Both the position numbers and the translations under genes were made by a program. Below, piece after piece: positions 15,556 to 21,191 of a stretch of 25,365 nucleotides of DNA (position 1 is the stretch's first letter; every line of letters begins with the position of its first letter). Source of the stretch: a virus. Under the pieces are notes generated by a model. That model was given only the letters and a program-made list of their open reading frames with translations. It was not told the origin of the DNA and did no database searches. Location: IMG/VR virus record IMGVR_UViG_3300035698_017115, positions 1-25,365 of that record, one strand, 5' to 3'.

Positions 15556-16824
15556 ATGGCGGTAAAATATTGGTCAGGTGAAGATGCTGTGTATCAGATT
15601 GCATATAACACAGGTTCACATTTACCTGTCGTTGGTGAGGTGCTGGCTGTTGATGGCGAAGAGGCAACTGAATATGCTACGGTGCTTGCGTGGACGATTG
15701 CATCGGGTGCTTGGGGTACAAGCGATGCGGCAGGGCTAATGTTCCTTTATAACTGTTCGGCGGCGTTTATTACCAATCTGGCGAACGGTGACGACTTGGA
15801 AGATACTACGCCGAATATGGTGTGTAATGTTTTAACTGTTGTCAATGCTATAACTGGTGACTGGAAATCCGTAGGCAACTGGGGAACAGGGTTAAACCCA
15901 TCATTACCTGTCGCTGGTGATGAGGTGATTTTCGATGGTCGGTCAACGGAATCAGTAGCCGATGGGATTGCCGTTGATGAAACTGGCGGTATTGTCTTTG
16001 ATTTGCTTCATGTAAAATCTACATTTACAGGCAGCATCGGAACGAGTAGTGAACGACTTCATACAGCAGTGACCAAAGTAATAATCGAGGGGCCGGGCAC
16101 CTATTACATCGAGTGTTCCGAGGATGCGACAGGCAAGGATATAACAATCGCCAATGTGATAATCAACGAGCCGGATGCGACGGTCTATCTGACCAGCAAC
16201 GAAAATACCGCGAGCTGGTGCTGCGGGTTCACCGATGTATTCGCCCCCGGCGGCAACGTCCATATCGGCGACTCGAACATCAGTACATTCGTGGCGAACC
16301 TGTATATCCCGCCGACGAACAATAAGGCCAGAAACGTCACCGTCACCGTTTATGAGGACTGCGAAAGATATAAAGCGACAACGGCAAAGATGAACGTCTA
16401 CCTGCGAAACGGGACATTTACATGCGACAGCGGACTGGGGATATTAGTGTTCATGGCAGGGACCACAAACTACGGCACGGACCTGGGCACCTCTCCGGAA
16501 ACGGGAATGAATATCGCAACCTATTATCAGTACGGTGGAACAATGAACTGGTACCCGGACGACTCCGGCGACTCTGCCTATGTAGGCAAGGGTTACCTGT
16601 TCGGTGGCTCATTTTTAGCAAATGCCGCCACAAACAGCGATCGGGCCAAGGTACTCGGCAACGGTGCAGGCAGCGACATCTTTGTATTTAAAGGCGCTAC
16701 GCTCAATATCGCCAACGGGATGGGAAATATCACGATTGCCGCCAGCAGCCAGTTGTGGAACTTCGGCGGCACGATCACGACCGACAGCGGCTCGGAGATA
16801 GCAGTCAGCTACGACCAGCCGTAA
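15556..16824 (+). CDS. Tail fibre / receptor-binding-like protein
   Basis: A 422-residue protein with AAGGAG upstream. The first 95 residues form a beta-rich domain, then a segment NAITGDWKSVGNWGTGLNPS with the NW..G.PV.GD pattern seen in beta-helical surface proteins. The rest has repeating short strands with Asn/Gly/Thr turns (YYIECSEDATGKDITIANVI, NIANGMGNITIAASSQLWNF), typical of a right-handed beta-helix. It has no signal peptide. Being the last large structural gene before the orientation change, it fits a host-recognition fibre. The receptor is unknown. The 3' half is GC-richer than the 5' half, which may reflect exchange of receptor-binding domains. Confidence 0.68.
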   Translation: MAVKYWSGEDAVYQIAYNTGSHLPVVGEVLAVDGEEATEYATVLAWTIASGAWGTSDAAGLMFLYNCSAAFITNLANGDDLEDTTPNMVCNVLTVVNAITGDWKSVGNWGTGLNPSLPVAGDEVIFDGRSTESVADGIAVDETGGIVFDLLHVKSTFTGSIGTSSERLHTAVTKVIIEGPGTYYIECSEDATGKDITIANVIINEPDATVYLTSNENTASWCCGFTDVFAPGGNVHIGDSNISTFVANLYIPPTNNKARNVTVTVYEDCERYKATTAKMNVYLRNGTFTCDSGLGILVFMAGTTNYGTDLGTSPETGMNIATYYQYGGTMNWYPDDSGDSAYVGKGYLFGGSFLANAATNSDRAKVLGNGAGSDIFVFKGATLNIANGMGNITIAASSQLWNFGGTITTDSGSEIAVSYDQP

Positions 16825-16829
16825 AAAAT

Positions 16830-16967
16830 ATGGATGAAGAAGTGAATAAACTGATATGCGAACTGATCAGGCTCCAGCTTGTGATGGCAACGGCACTGGC
16901 CGATATGGAGGAGGTAGCGGTAAAACTGCAAATCCAAATGAGAAAACAACACGCGAAAAACGATTAA
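16830..16967 (+). CDS. Very small helical protein
   Basis: A 45-residue ORF starting MDEEVNKLICELIRLQLVMA, 5 bases after the fibre stop. It is a single amphipathic helix with regular heptad-like hydrophobics and a basic end (RKQHAKND), so it could oligomerise or pack on the fibre as a chaperone-like peptide. The ribosome site is poor, suggesting translational coupling to the fibre gene. Its stop overlaps the stop of the minus-strand gene, making a tail-to-tail junction. Real translation is plausible, not certain. Confidence 0.45.
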   Translation: MDEEVNKLICELIRLQLVMATALADMEEVAVKLQIQMRKQHAKND

Positions 16968-17431
16968 TAAATTGGATGTTTTCTTGTTTTTCCATTCGTC
17001 TTTTTTGTGTAACTGATTAGCTTAACACCAGTATTAATCAAATTGTTAAAATCTGACCTGTTTGGAAATTCACACACAGAGTAACTTTTAACTGTGCTTT
17101 TTGCACCTATTGCGGTTACATATTGGTAGGTTCCGTTATAAAAAAGAGGATTAGCGATTGTTAAACTCTGACCATCGACAAAACCTTTCTTAAGCCCCCG
17201 GACGTGTAGCACAACACCATTTTCAATAGTCAAAAGGTTCCCGTTTTCTAAAACAGAAAGAACCTCCACGCCTGTTATTTTCACCAAACAATTCTTTGGT
17301 ATTACATTGTTGCCTTGCTTAAAAACCATAAGACCTCCAGAAGTGTAGTATGTATCACCTAAAAGGATTTCACCAACATCAACATATTGTCCATCCCAAT
17401 AAATAAAATTATTATGAAATTTTTTATACAT
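16964..17431 (-). pseudogene. C-terminal part of a secreted coiled-coil-type gene (probably disrupted)
   Basis: The 155 codons from the first ATG (17431) are AT-rich and encode a beta-rich region (GDTYYTSGGLMVFKQGNNVI, VLHVRGLKKGFVDGQSLTIA, FYNGTYQYVTAIGAKSTVKS). The frame is open for another 34 codons upstream, reading SKNDQEFKKSTPDLYSIVYR and onward, which looks like genuine protein but has no good start codon. It runs back to a stop at 17534 inside a palindromic repeat. The ORF on the other side of that repeat (17609-17824) is in the same frame, so these were probably one gene. If it is still translated from 17431, it lacks its N-terminus. The function of the intact protein is not recognised. 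Confidence 0.5.
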
Positions 17432-17536
17432 TTTTTCAACCCAATTTTGGTTTCTTGCTTTGCCACGATATACGATGCTGTAGAGATCAGGAGTGGATTT
17501 TTTAAATTCTTGATCATTTTTTGATTTTAATATTCA

Positions 17537-17640
17537 ACCGCAATTCTACGGGTTTCAACCCGTAGATGAAGTCATCCGCCAAAGGCGGACGGGTGAAGCC
17601 CGAACCGGCTATGCCATGGGTTTTAACCCGTGGTTGTTAA
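17537..17640. repeat. REP-like palindromic element inserted in a coding region
   Basis: It contains four consecutive hairpins: CTACGGGTT with AACCCGTAG (17546-17565), TCCGCC-AAA-GGCGGA (17575-17589), CGGG with CCCG (17590-17602), and CCATGGGTT with AACCCGTGG (17614-17633). The outer two share the GGGTT/AACCC core, as in paired REP or BIME-type elements and some IS200/IS605-linked sequences. It adds several in-frame stops to the minus-strand gene around it. The exact ends are uncertain by about 5 bases. Confidence 0.6.
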
Positions 17641-17824
17641 CTTTAGATAATTTTTCTTCGGGGCAAAGAGTCTTTAATTGCTTAATTTCTTTTTCGAGCT
17701 GCTCGATCTTTTCTTTCAGCAATTTGTTTTCATTCTCCAATTTGATATAAGATGGGCTGGGAGTTCCCTGTATAGGAATAACAAACAGAACAGCCAAAAC
17801 AAAAAAAACTATCATTTTTTTCAT
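17609..17824 (-). pseudogene. N-terminal fragment: signal peptide plus coiled coil
   Basis: The 71 codons start MKKMIVFFVLAVLFVIPIQG, a clear Sec signal peptide with a charged start and hydrophobic core, followed by a coiled coil (YIKLENENKLLKEKIEQLEK and onward). The last 10 residues (VNNHGLKPMA) and the stop are encoded by the palindromic element. AGAGGTG lies 4 bases upstream of the ATG, a usable ribosome site. It may still make a short secreted coiled-coil peptide, but frame continuity with 16964-17533 suggests it is the front of a broken cargo gene. Such exported coiled-coil proteins look bacterial and not phage structural. Confidence 0.55.
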
Positions 17825-17960
17825 AATACACCTCTCTGTAGAAAAACCCTTATAAATGCCTTCAAAAAACCTTAGTCACTATCTGTATTTTTTGATACAA
17901 CCTATTCTGGAGCAAGGGTGAAAACGGTCAATTTTCAAAAAGAGGTGTATATCAAGGGGA

Positions 17961-18248
17961 TTACGCAGATTTTGCGCTCCCGCGACCTCGTTTTTTGCGA
18001 ATCTCTTTTGCACGAGATTCAGCATGATCAACAACAGACTTCGCACGAGAAGCAGCATCAGTGCTGTAAGTACGTTCGATTTCCTCGCCAATAGCCTTGG
18101 CCATATAATACTCCCTATCTCCTGGTGACATATCGTCAAGAGCAAGGATACCTGCAGACAAAACCCTTTTTAAAGAGCCACATCGATTAGCCAGATTATC
18201 GGCTATTGGCTTTGCAAACTCAGTTAAATCGTTTGTTCTTGTTCCCAT
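17961..18248 (-). CDS. Hypothetical charged protein, divergent from promoter region
   Basis: A 95-residue protein starting MGTRTNDLTEFAKPIADNLA; a TTG 15 codons upstream (18293) is less likely because it would lie in the operator region. It is mostly helical with RVLSAGILALDDMSPGDREY and a basic C-terminus (KEIRKKRGRGSAKSA) that could bind nucleic acid. I recognise no helix-turn-helix or catalytic motif. It is transcribed away from the plus-strand gene at 18416, sharing a 122-250 base promoter region, an arrangement like a phage regulatory switch or a toxin-antitoxin-like pair, though neither is shown. Confidence 0.6.
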   Translation of the reverse strand: MGTRTNDLTEFAKPIADNLANRCGSLKRVLSAGILALDDMSPGDREYYMAKAIGEEIERTYSTDAASRAKSVVDHAESRAKEIRKKRGRGSAKSA

Positions 18249-18286
18249 ATAATAATTTTTACAAAAAAAAAGTTCTTTTGCAAGTA

Positions 18287-18366
18287 TTGACAAAATAAAG
18301 TTTTATGTACTTTTGTATATTTTCTGTACAATTATGTGTTGACAAATTCAGCAAGAAGCCGATACT
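18287..18366. promoter_or_regulatory. Divergent promoter region with dyad operator
   Basis: The plus promoter is TTGACA (18339-18344), 16 bases, GATACT (18361-18366), about 50 bases before the ATG at 18416. A second TTGACAAA stands at 18287, a direct repeat 52 bases apart. Between them, TGTAC (18306-18310) and GTACA (18326-18330) form a 25-bp imperfect dyad with an AT-rich centre, a good operator candidate. The minus-strand gene at 18248 must be transcribed from the same interval, but no clean minus -10 box is seen. Regulator identity is inferred to be one of the two flanking small proteins. Confidence 0.5.
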
Positions 18367-18415
18367 TATTACAGTTTAAACTATTTGAAAAAGTAACTAT
18401 TTTAAAGGTTAAGTT

Positions 18416-18604
18416 ATGTCGAACGCAGTCAATAAAATCAACAGGGCATTAATTCAGGCCGAAGTTGATCCATCCCTGAAGGAAGCATTTAAGGCATGGT
18501 GGCAAAGTCATGGTTTCGCTTCGGAAGCCGAGGCAGTCCGTTACCACATCCGTAAAATAACAGATTTTGATAGTATTTGTCAAGAAAAACTTTGCCCAAA
18601 TTAA
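18416..18604 (+). CDS. Small possible ribbon-helix-helix regulator
   Basis: A 62-residue protein with AAAGG 7 bases upstream. It contains KINRALIQAEVDPSLKEAFK and then WWQSHGFASEAEAVRYHIRK, resembling CopG/Arc-type RHH proteins (short beta strand, helix, turn, helix with SEAEAVRYHI). The match is weak and based on pattern only. It lies downstream of the promoter with the dyad at 18306-18330, so autoregulation is plausible. It is followed after 27 bases by the alpha-CTD-like gene. Alternatives are an antitoxin-like or Cro-like factor. Confidence 0.5.
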   Translation: MSNAVNKINRALIQAEVDPSLKEAFKAWWQSHGFASEAEAVRYHIRKITDFDSICQEKLCPN

Positions 18605-18676
18605 CATTTTTTTAAAGAAGGGCGGTTAGCGGTGATTTTCTCTGCGAATCTGGCTGGGGAGTTTAGGAAAACGGCA

Positions 18677-19039
18677 ATGAAATTTAACGTTGATTATGAC
18701 GAAAAGGCCGGTCTTACATCTATTAAAGCACAAAAAGCCTCCGCTGGTAGCACAAAAACTGTCTGTGAATATCTTCTTAACCCCGTTCAGACAAGGCAGT
18801 TGAGTAAAGACCTGCTGGATGTTGTCAGGAAACTTGATGAGGGCAAGCCGAGCGATTTTGCGGACGAGCCGGCCAGGGTGCGGAACACCCTGCGAAGATT
18901 GAATATCAGGACGAAGGATGACCTAAAAATGGTCTATTTGAAAAGGGTGCAGGCCGTTCGAAATTGCGGCAGGAAAACGATCGACCGGATCATGCAGCTT
19001 AAAAAAGAACATGAAGAAAAACAGGCAAGGATGAGTTGA
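18677..19039 (+). CDS. Protein with RNA polymerase alpha-CTD-like helix-hairpin-helix domain
   Basis: A 120-residue protein starting MKFNVDYDEKAGLTS with AGGA about 8 bases upstream; a GTG at 18632 would add 15 residues. The last 50 residues before the tail (ARVRNTLRRLNIRTKDDLKM then KRVQAVRNCGRKTIDRIMQL) follow the pattern of the alpha-subunit C-terminal domain of bacterial RNA polymerase: VRxxNxLxxxxIxTxxDL, VRNxGRK, xxxIxxL. In alpha this fold contacts UP elements and activators. The N-terminal half has no such match. It could be an HhH DNA-binding protein or a mimic that contacts host activators or DNA. It lies between a regulator-like gene and the integrase. Domain match is visual only. 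Confidence 0.6.
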   Translation: MKFNVDYDEKAGLTSIKAQKASAGSTKTVCEYLLNPVQTRQLSKDLLDVVRKLDEGKPSDFADEPARVRNTLRRLNIRTKDDLKMVYLKRVQAVRNCGRKTIDRIMQLKKEHEEKQARMS

Positions 19040-19084
19040 AAAGAGGTAGAGAAGGAGCTCTTTGAAAATTTAATATTGAACTGC

Positions 19085-19137
19085 TTGCAACTAACGACTG
19101 TTTTGGTTATTATCGCTGCCGGCTTGCGACAGCCGGC
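19085..19137 (+). promoter_or_regulatory. Candidate integrase promoter and leader hairpin
   Basis: TTGCAA (19085-19090), 17 bases, TATTAT (19108-19113) is a reasonable sigma70-type promoter. Immediately after it, GCCGGCT (19118-19124) pairs with AGCCGGC (19131-19137), a perfect 7-bp stem with loop TGCGAC, ending 3 bases before the AAGGAGG ribosome site of the integrase at 19152. A stem this close may limit initiation or protect the 5' end. No T-run follows, so it is not a normal terminator. Confidence 0.35.
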
Positions 19138-19151
19138 GGAAAGGAGGAGTT

Positions 19152-20102
19152 ATGGAACAGTCGGAAACAAGTCTATTTGAATTATTCGAGAAGTACCTTT
19201 TAAGGGCTGATCTGGCCGAGTCTTCGGTCGAGTTTTACAGCAGGGCGGTTAAGTGGTTTGTAGTCTTATTCGGCGATGTCCCGGCAGGGCGGCTGAGCTA
19301 CGAACACGCAGAGGATTTTAAAAGCTGGCTGGGCAAGGGCAGGGCGAAAACCTCGGCTAATTCGTATTTACGGGGTATCAAGCCTTTTTTTTCATGGATG
19401 CACAGGCGAAGGTACATTGAAACCAATCCGTTCGACCAGGTAAGGCTTTTTCGCACCGGCGATAAGAAGATCGAGGTTTACGAGGTCGACGAGGTCCAGC
19501 GGATGTTTGATGTCGCGGACCTTCGCTGGCAGGTAATTATCTCACTGGCACTGAACTCGATGCGTCGGGCCGAGATATTGAACCTGGTGATCAGTGATAT
19601 TGACTTTGAAAAGAACATGATACTGGTCAGTGAGAAAAAGGACACCAAGCACACATGGCGGTGGCGGATCAAGAACCGGAACCAGTTTTACATCGGATTG
19701 CCGGAGATTGTGACGAAGCTTTTGATCAGGCTCAGGGACGAATTGCCGATAGGCCAGCCCTATATTTGTTTGAAACATAATTATTACAGGCGAAATATGC
19801 GGCTGAAATCCGAGAGCAGACTGACCCACGAGAAGCGAAACAATCCATGGGGCAACTTCGATCGGGACTTTAAATCTTTGCTGCGGCGTGCGATTGTCAG
19901 ACACAGAAGGTTTCACGATCTAAGGGCGACTTTCGCCACTGAAAGGTACAACAGCGGCTATAATCTGAAAAAGCTGCAGTATTTGTTAAGGCATTCGTCG
20001 ATACAGACGACGGCCAGATATATCAAAAACATCGATGAACAGAAATTAGTTGCCGAGAGTGCAAAAACCTTTGAAAAACATTATGTATCAAACGTCCCAT
20101 AA
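19152..20102 (+). CDS. int: Tyrosine recombinase / phage integrase
   Basis: A 316-residue site-specific recombinase with an AAGGAGG ribosome site. Residues 5-95 form the SAM-like core-binding domain (SSVEFYSRAVKWF, NSYLRGIKPFFSWM). The catalytic domain has the full set: Arg138 in SMRRAEILNL, a Lys in the central strand, HDLR (His255, Arg258), LLRHSS (His281) and the nucleophile Tyr290 in ARYIKN. It has no N-terminal arm-binding domain of lambda type, so it is a short, XerC/D-like form. Noncoding DNA with tRNA-like sequences follows directly, the usual neighbourhood of attP. It shows the phage is temperate, or was. Confidence 0.93.
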   Translation: MEQSETSLFELFEKYLLRADLAESSVEFYSRAVKWFVVLFGDVPAGRLSYEHAEDFKSWLGKGRAKTSANSYLRGIKPFFSWMHRRRYIETNPFDQVRLFRTGDKKIEVYEVDEVQRMFDVADLRWQVIISLALNSMRRAEILNLVISDIDFEKNMILVSEKKDTKHTWRWRIKNRNQFYIGLPEIVTKLLIRLRDELPIGQPYICLKHNYYRRNMRLKSESRLTHEKRNNPWGNFDRDFKSLLRRAIVRHRRFHDLRATFATERYNSGYNLKKLQYLLRHSSIQTTARYIKNIDEQKLVAESAKTFEKHYVSNVP

Positions 20103-20199
20103 TATATGTTGTATAGTATAGTTATGGGGTTGGAATTTATGATTATCTCACTTATTATGTGGCGGCTGTTGCAGGCAAATTTTCATTTCTAAAAAACCA

Positions 20200-20220
20200 G
20201 CAGACAAAATCACCGTCTGC
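20200..20220 (+). terminator. Hairpin downstream of integrase
   Basis: GCAGAC (20200-20205) pairs perfectly with GTCTGC (20215-20220), loop AAAATCACC. It lies 98 bases after the integrase stop. No T tract follows, so termination is weak or absent; it may be an RNA-processing or structural stem. Confidence 0.3.
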
Positions 20221-20252
20221 AGGTTCATCAAGAATCATTACCCTCCTCCGAG

Positions 20253-20359
20253 GCTCGGCGGTCGATGTTTGGCCGCCGAGCTATAAATAAAAGGGCCGTA
20301 AATTAAAAAGGGGTTCGGTAAGCGGCAGGACGCCGGAAAAAACCGAACCCCGCCGGCCC
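20253..20359 (+). ncRNA. Structured RNA region with two strong stem-loops
   Basis: First stem: GCTCGGCGG (20253-20261) with CCGCCGAGC (20273-20281), 9 bp perfect, loop of 11. Second, nested: GGGCCG (20293-20298) with CGGCCC (20354-20359), enclosing GGGGTTCGGT (20310-20319) with ACCGAACCCC (20342-20351), 10 bp perfect, which encloses CGGC-AGGAC-GCCG. Perfect nested stems of this kind indicate a folded RNA. I cannot assign it to a known family. It lies directly before tRNA-like element 1. An ORF on the minus strand here is only a shadow. Confidence 0.5.
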
Positions 20360-20386
20360 CTGACCAGGAGGAAACAAAAAAAAACA

Positions 20387-20473
20387 GGAGCCGAGGCCCA
20401 GGGCAGGTTTGGGCACCACGCGGCAGGGACGCTGCGAGGAAGGACGGGAGTTCGAATCTCTCCGGCTCTCCCA
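20387..20473 (+). tRNA. tRNA-like element 1 (tRNA or tmRNA 3' end; possible attP core)
   Basis: The 3' half is excellent: GGGAG (20446-20450), T-loop TTCGAAT, CTCTC, then acceptor CGGCTCT (20463-20469), discriminator C and an encoded CCA (20471-20473). GGAGCCG at 20387-20393 pairs with the acceptor strand (6 pairs plus one G-U). GCCC/GGGC could be a D stem. The middle does not give a normal anticodon arm: the best stem is CGCGGC/GCTGCG with a 6-base loop. The GGAC before the T stem resembles tmRNA 3' ends. It may be a degenerate tRNA, a tmRNA-derived sequence, or the host tRNA 3' end carried as the att core next to int. Confidence 0.5.
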
Positions 20474-20478
20474 TAAAT

Positions 20479-20616
20479 CCCGAGTATGTTCAATAAGTCT
20501 AACGCGAGCCATGGCGACCCTTAACTTAAAAAAACACTTATCATCAAATGAAATACGATTCTGGCGAGATGAATAAAGTAAGTTGTTGATAGGGCGGTAA
20601 AACGCCGTTACTCGGG
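20479..20616 (+). other. Spacer with long-range stem and internal hairpin
   Basis: CCCGAGTA (20479-20486) is complementary to TACTCGGG (20609-20616), closing a domain of 138 bases between tRNA-like elements 1 and 2. Inside, GGCG (20593-20596) pairs with CGCC (20603-20606) around GTAAAA. The middle is AT-rich with no ORF of note. Together with the flanking stems it suggests one longer structured transcript and not inert spacer. Confidence 0.35.
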
Positions 20617-20637
20617 TCCCTTTTTAAAAGTTAATAT

Positions 20638-20712
20638 AGGGCAGTAGCTCAGTTGGTTGAGCGTTGGCCTGAAAATGGCCTGAGGACGCAGGTTCGAATC
20701 CTGCCTGCCTCC
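20638..20712 (+). tRNA. tRNA-like element 2, abnormal anticodon arm
   Basis: Acceptor AGGGCAG (20638-20644) pairs with CTGCCTC (20705-20711) with five Watson-Crick pairs, one G-T and an A-C end mismatch. D stem GCTC/GAGC with loop AGTTGGTT and T arm GCAGG-TTCGAAT-CCTGC are perfect. The anticodon arm is odd: GGCC (20666-20669) pairs with GGCC (20677-20680) around the 7-base loop TGAAAAT, which lacks U33. An alternative reading with loop CTGAAAA gives a Phe-like GAA anticodon but no stem. No CCA is encoded. Anticodon and amino acid are therefore not assigned. Confidence 0.6.
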
Positions 20713-20717
20713 TTGAT

Positions 20718-20829
20718 GTCCATGTGCCGAATAGCAGGACTACTCCAAAGAATGCGGGCCTGTAACTTTGGAGAATGAGCCAGCCAGTTTCATAGGTATG
20801 ACGGAATCCGTTGTCTGGCAACCGTGACG
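20718..20829 (+). ncRNA. Structured spacer RNA upstream of a terminator
   Basis: CTCCAAAG (20743-20750) pairs perfectly with CTTTGGAG (20766-20773), with a 15-base loop. A smaller stem GTCC/GGAC (20718-20721 with 20737-20740) and ACGGAATCCGT (around 20801-20811) are also present. It ends in the terminator at 20830. The segment could be the body of a small RNA or a 3' extension of tRNA-like element 2. I cannot name a family. Confidence 0.35.
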
Positions 20830-20850
20830 GCTCGGAGAGACGAGCTTTTT
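20830..20850 (+). terminator. Rho-independent terminator
   Basis: GCTCG (20830-20834) pairs with CGAGC (20841-20845), loop GAGAGA, followed by TTTTT. It ends the transcript carrying tRNA-like element 2 unless read through, so element 3 may need its own promoter. The flank TTTTTAAAAGTTAATA just after it is nearly the same as the flank before element 2 (20620-20635). Confidence 0.7.
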
Positions 20851-20864
20851 AAAAGTTAATAATA

Positions 20865-20999
20865 TGGGCAGTGGCGGAATAGGTAGACGCAACAGTAATC
20901 CAGTGCGAGTGAAATAACCGAAAGGTACACCCTAAGAGTAAAGTAGCACTGTGAGCGAAGTAAAGCAAGCTCGTGCAGGTTCAAATCCTGCCTGCCCTC
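20865..20999 (+). tRNA. tRNA-like element 3, about 135 nt, with long insertion
   Basis: The acceptor strands TGGGCAG (20865-20871) and CTGCCCT (20992-20998) give six pairs with a T-T end mismatch. The D region TGGCGGAATAGGTAGACGC is typical of tRNA-Leu, and the T arm GCAGG-TTCAAAT-CCTGC is perfect. Between D and T arms are 84 bases instead of about 30-45. ACAGT (20892-20896) pairs with ACTGT (20948-20952), closing a 51-base loop that holds ACC-GAAA-GGT; a competing stem is CAGTGC/GCACTG. GAGC/GCTC (20953-20972) may be the variable arm. Either a tRNA-Leu-type gene with an insertion in the anticodon loop or a tRNA-mimicking RNA. Confidence 0.55.
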
Positions 21000-21036
21000 T
21001 TAAAATTTAATAACATTTTTTTCTCGGAGGTAAAAA

Positions 21037-21189
21037 ATGACATACATAGTTTTCGAAGACAAACTCAGACCGGTTAAGGGACTGAGAGAGATTCAAGAAG
21101 GAAAGCACCAGGGGCAACTCGAGGCGACGCTTTTCTACCCCGAAAACCGCAAGGTGTTCATAAATAAAAACCAAGTCAGGGAGTATTGA
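21037..21189 (+). CDS. Small protein, 50 residues, function unknown
   Basis: Starts MTYIVFEDKLRPVKGLREIQ with a strong CGGAGG ribosome site 7 bases upstream and ends KNQVREY. It is a compact acidic/basic mixed protein, probably one small alpha-beta unit (TYIVFED, then helix, then ATLFYPENRKVFINK). I recognise no family. Its stop lies 2 bases before the lysozyme-like start, so it is the first gene of the lysis/early group and likely cotranscribed with it. Confidence 0.65.
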   Translation: MTYIVFEDKLRPVKGLREIQEGKHQGQLEATLFYPENRKVFINKNQVREY

Positions 21190-21191
21190 AC

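Noticed and set aside
17537-17640. CRISPR array
   Set aside because: The GGGTT/AACCC repeats are two or three palindromes without regular spacers; no cas gene is present. A REP-like element fits better.
16964-18300. Insertion sequence or transposon
   Set aside because: No transposase and no terminal inverted repeats were seen around this AT-rich, opposite-strand segment. Only the palindromic element is repeat-like.
20238-20512. Minus-strand ORFs with peptides such as GEPERFELPS, GRAGEIRTPV and RRDSNSRPS
   Set aside because: These peptides are the well-known artefactual translation of tRNA 3' ends on the opposite strand. They support the tRNA-like element, not a gene.
20865-20999. Group I intron in the tRNA-Leu-like gene
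   Set aside because: The insertion is about 44 bases and lacks the P3-P8 core; known tRNA-Leu group I introns are over 200 bases.
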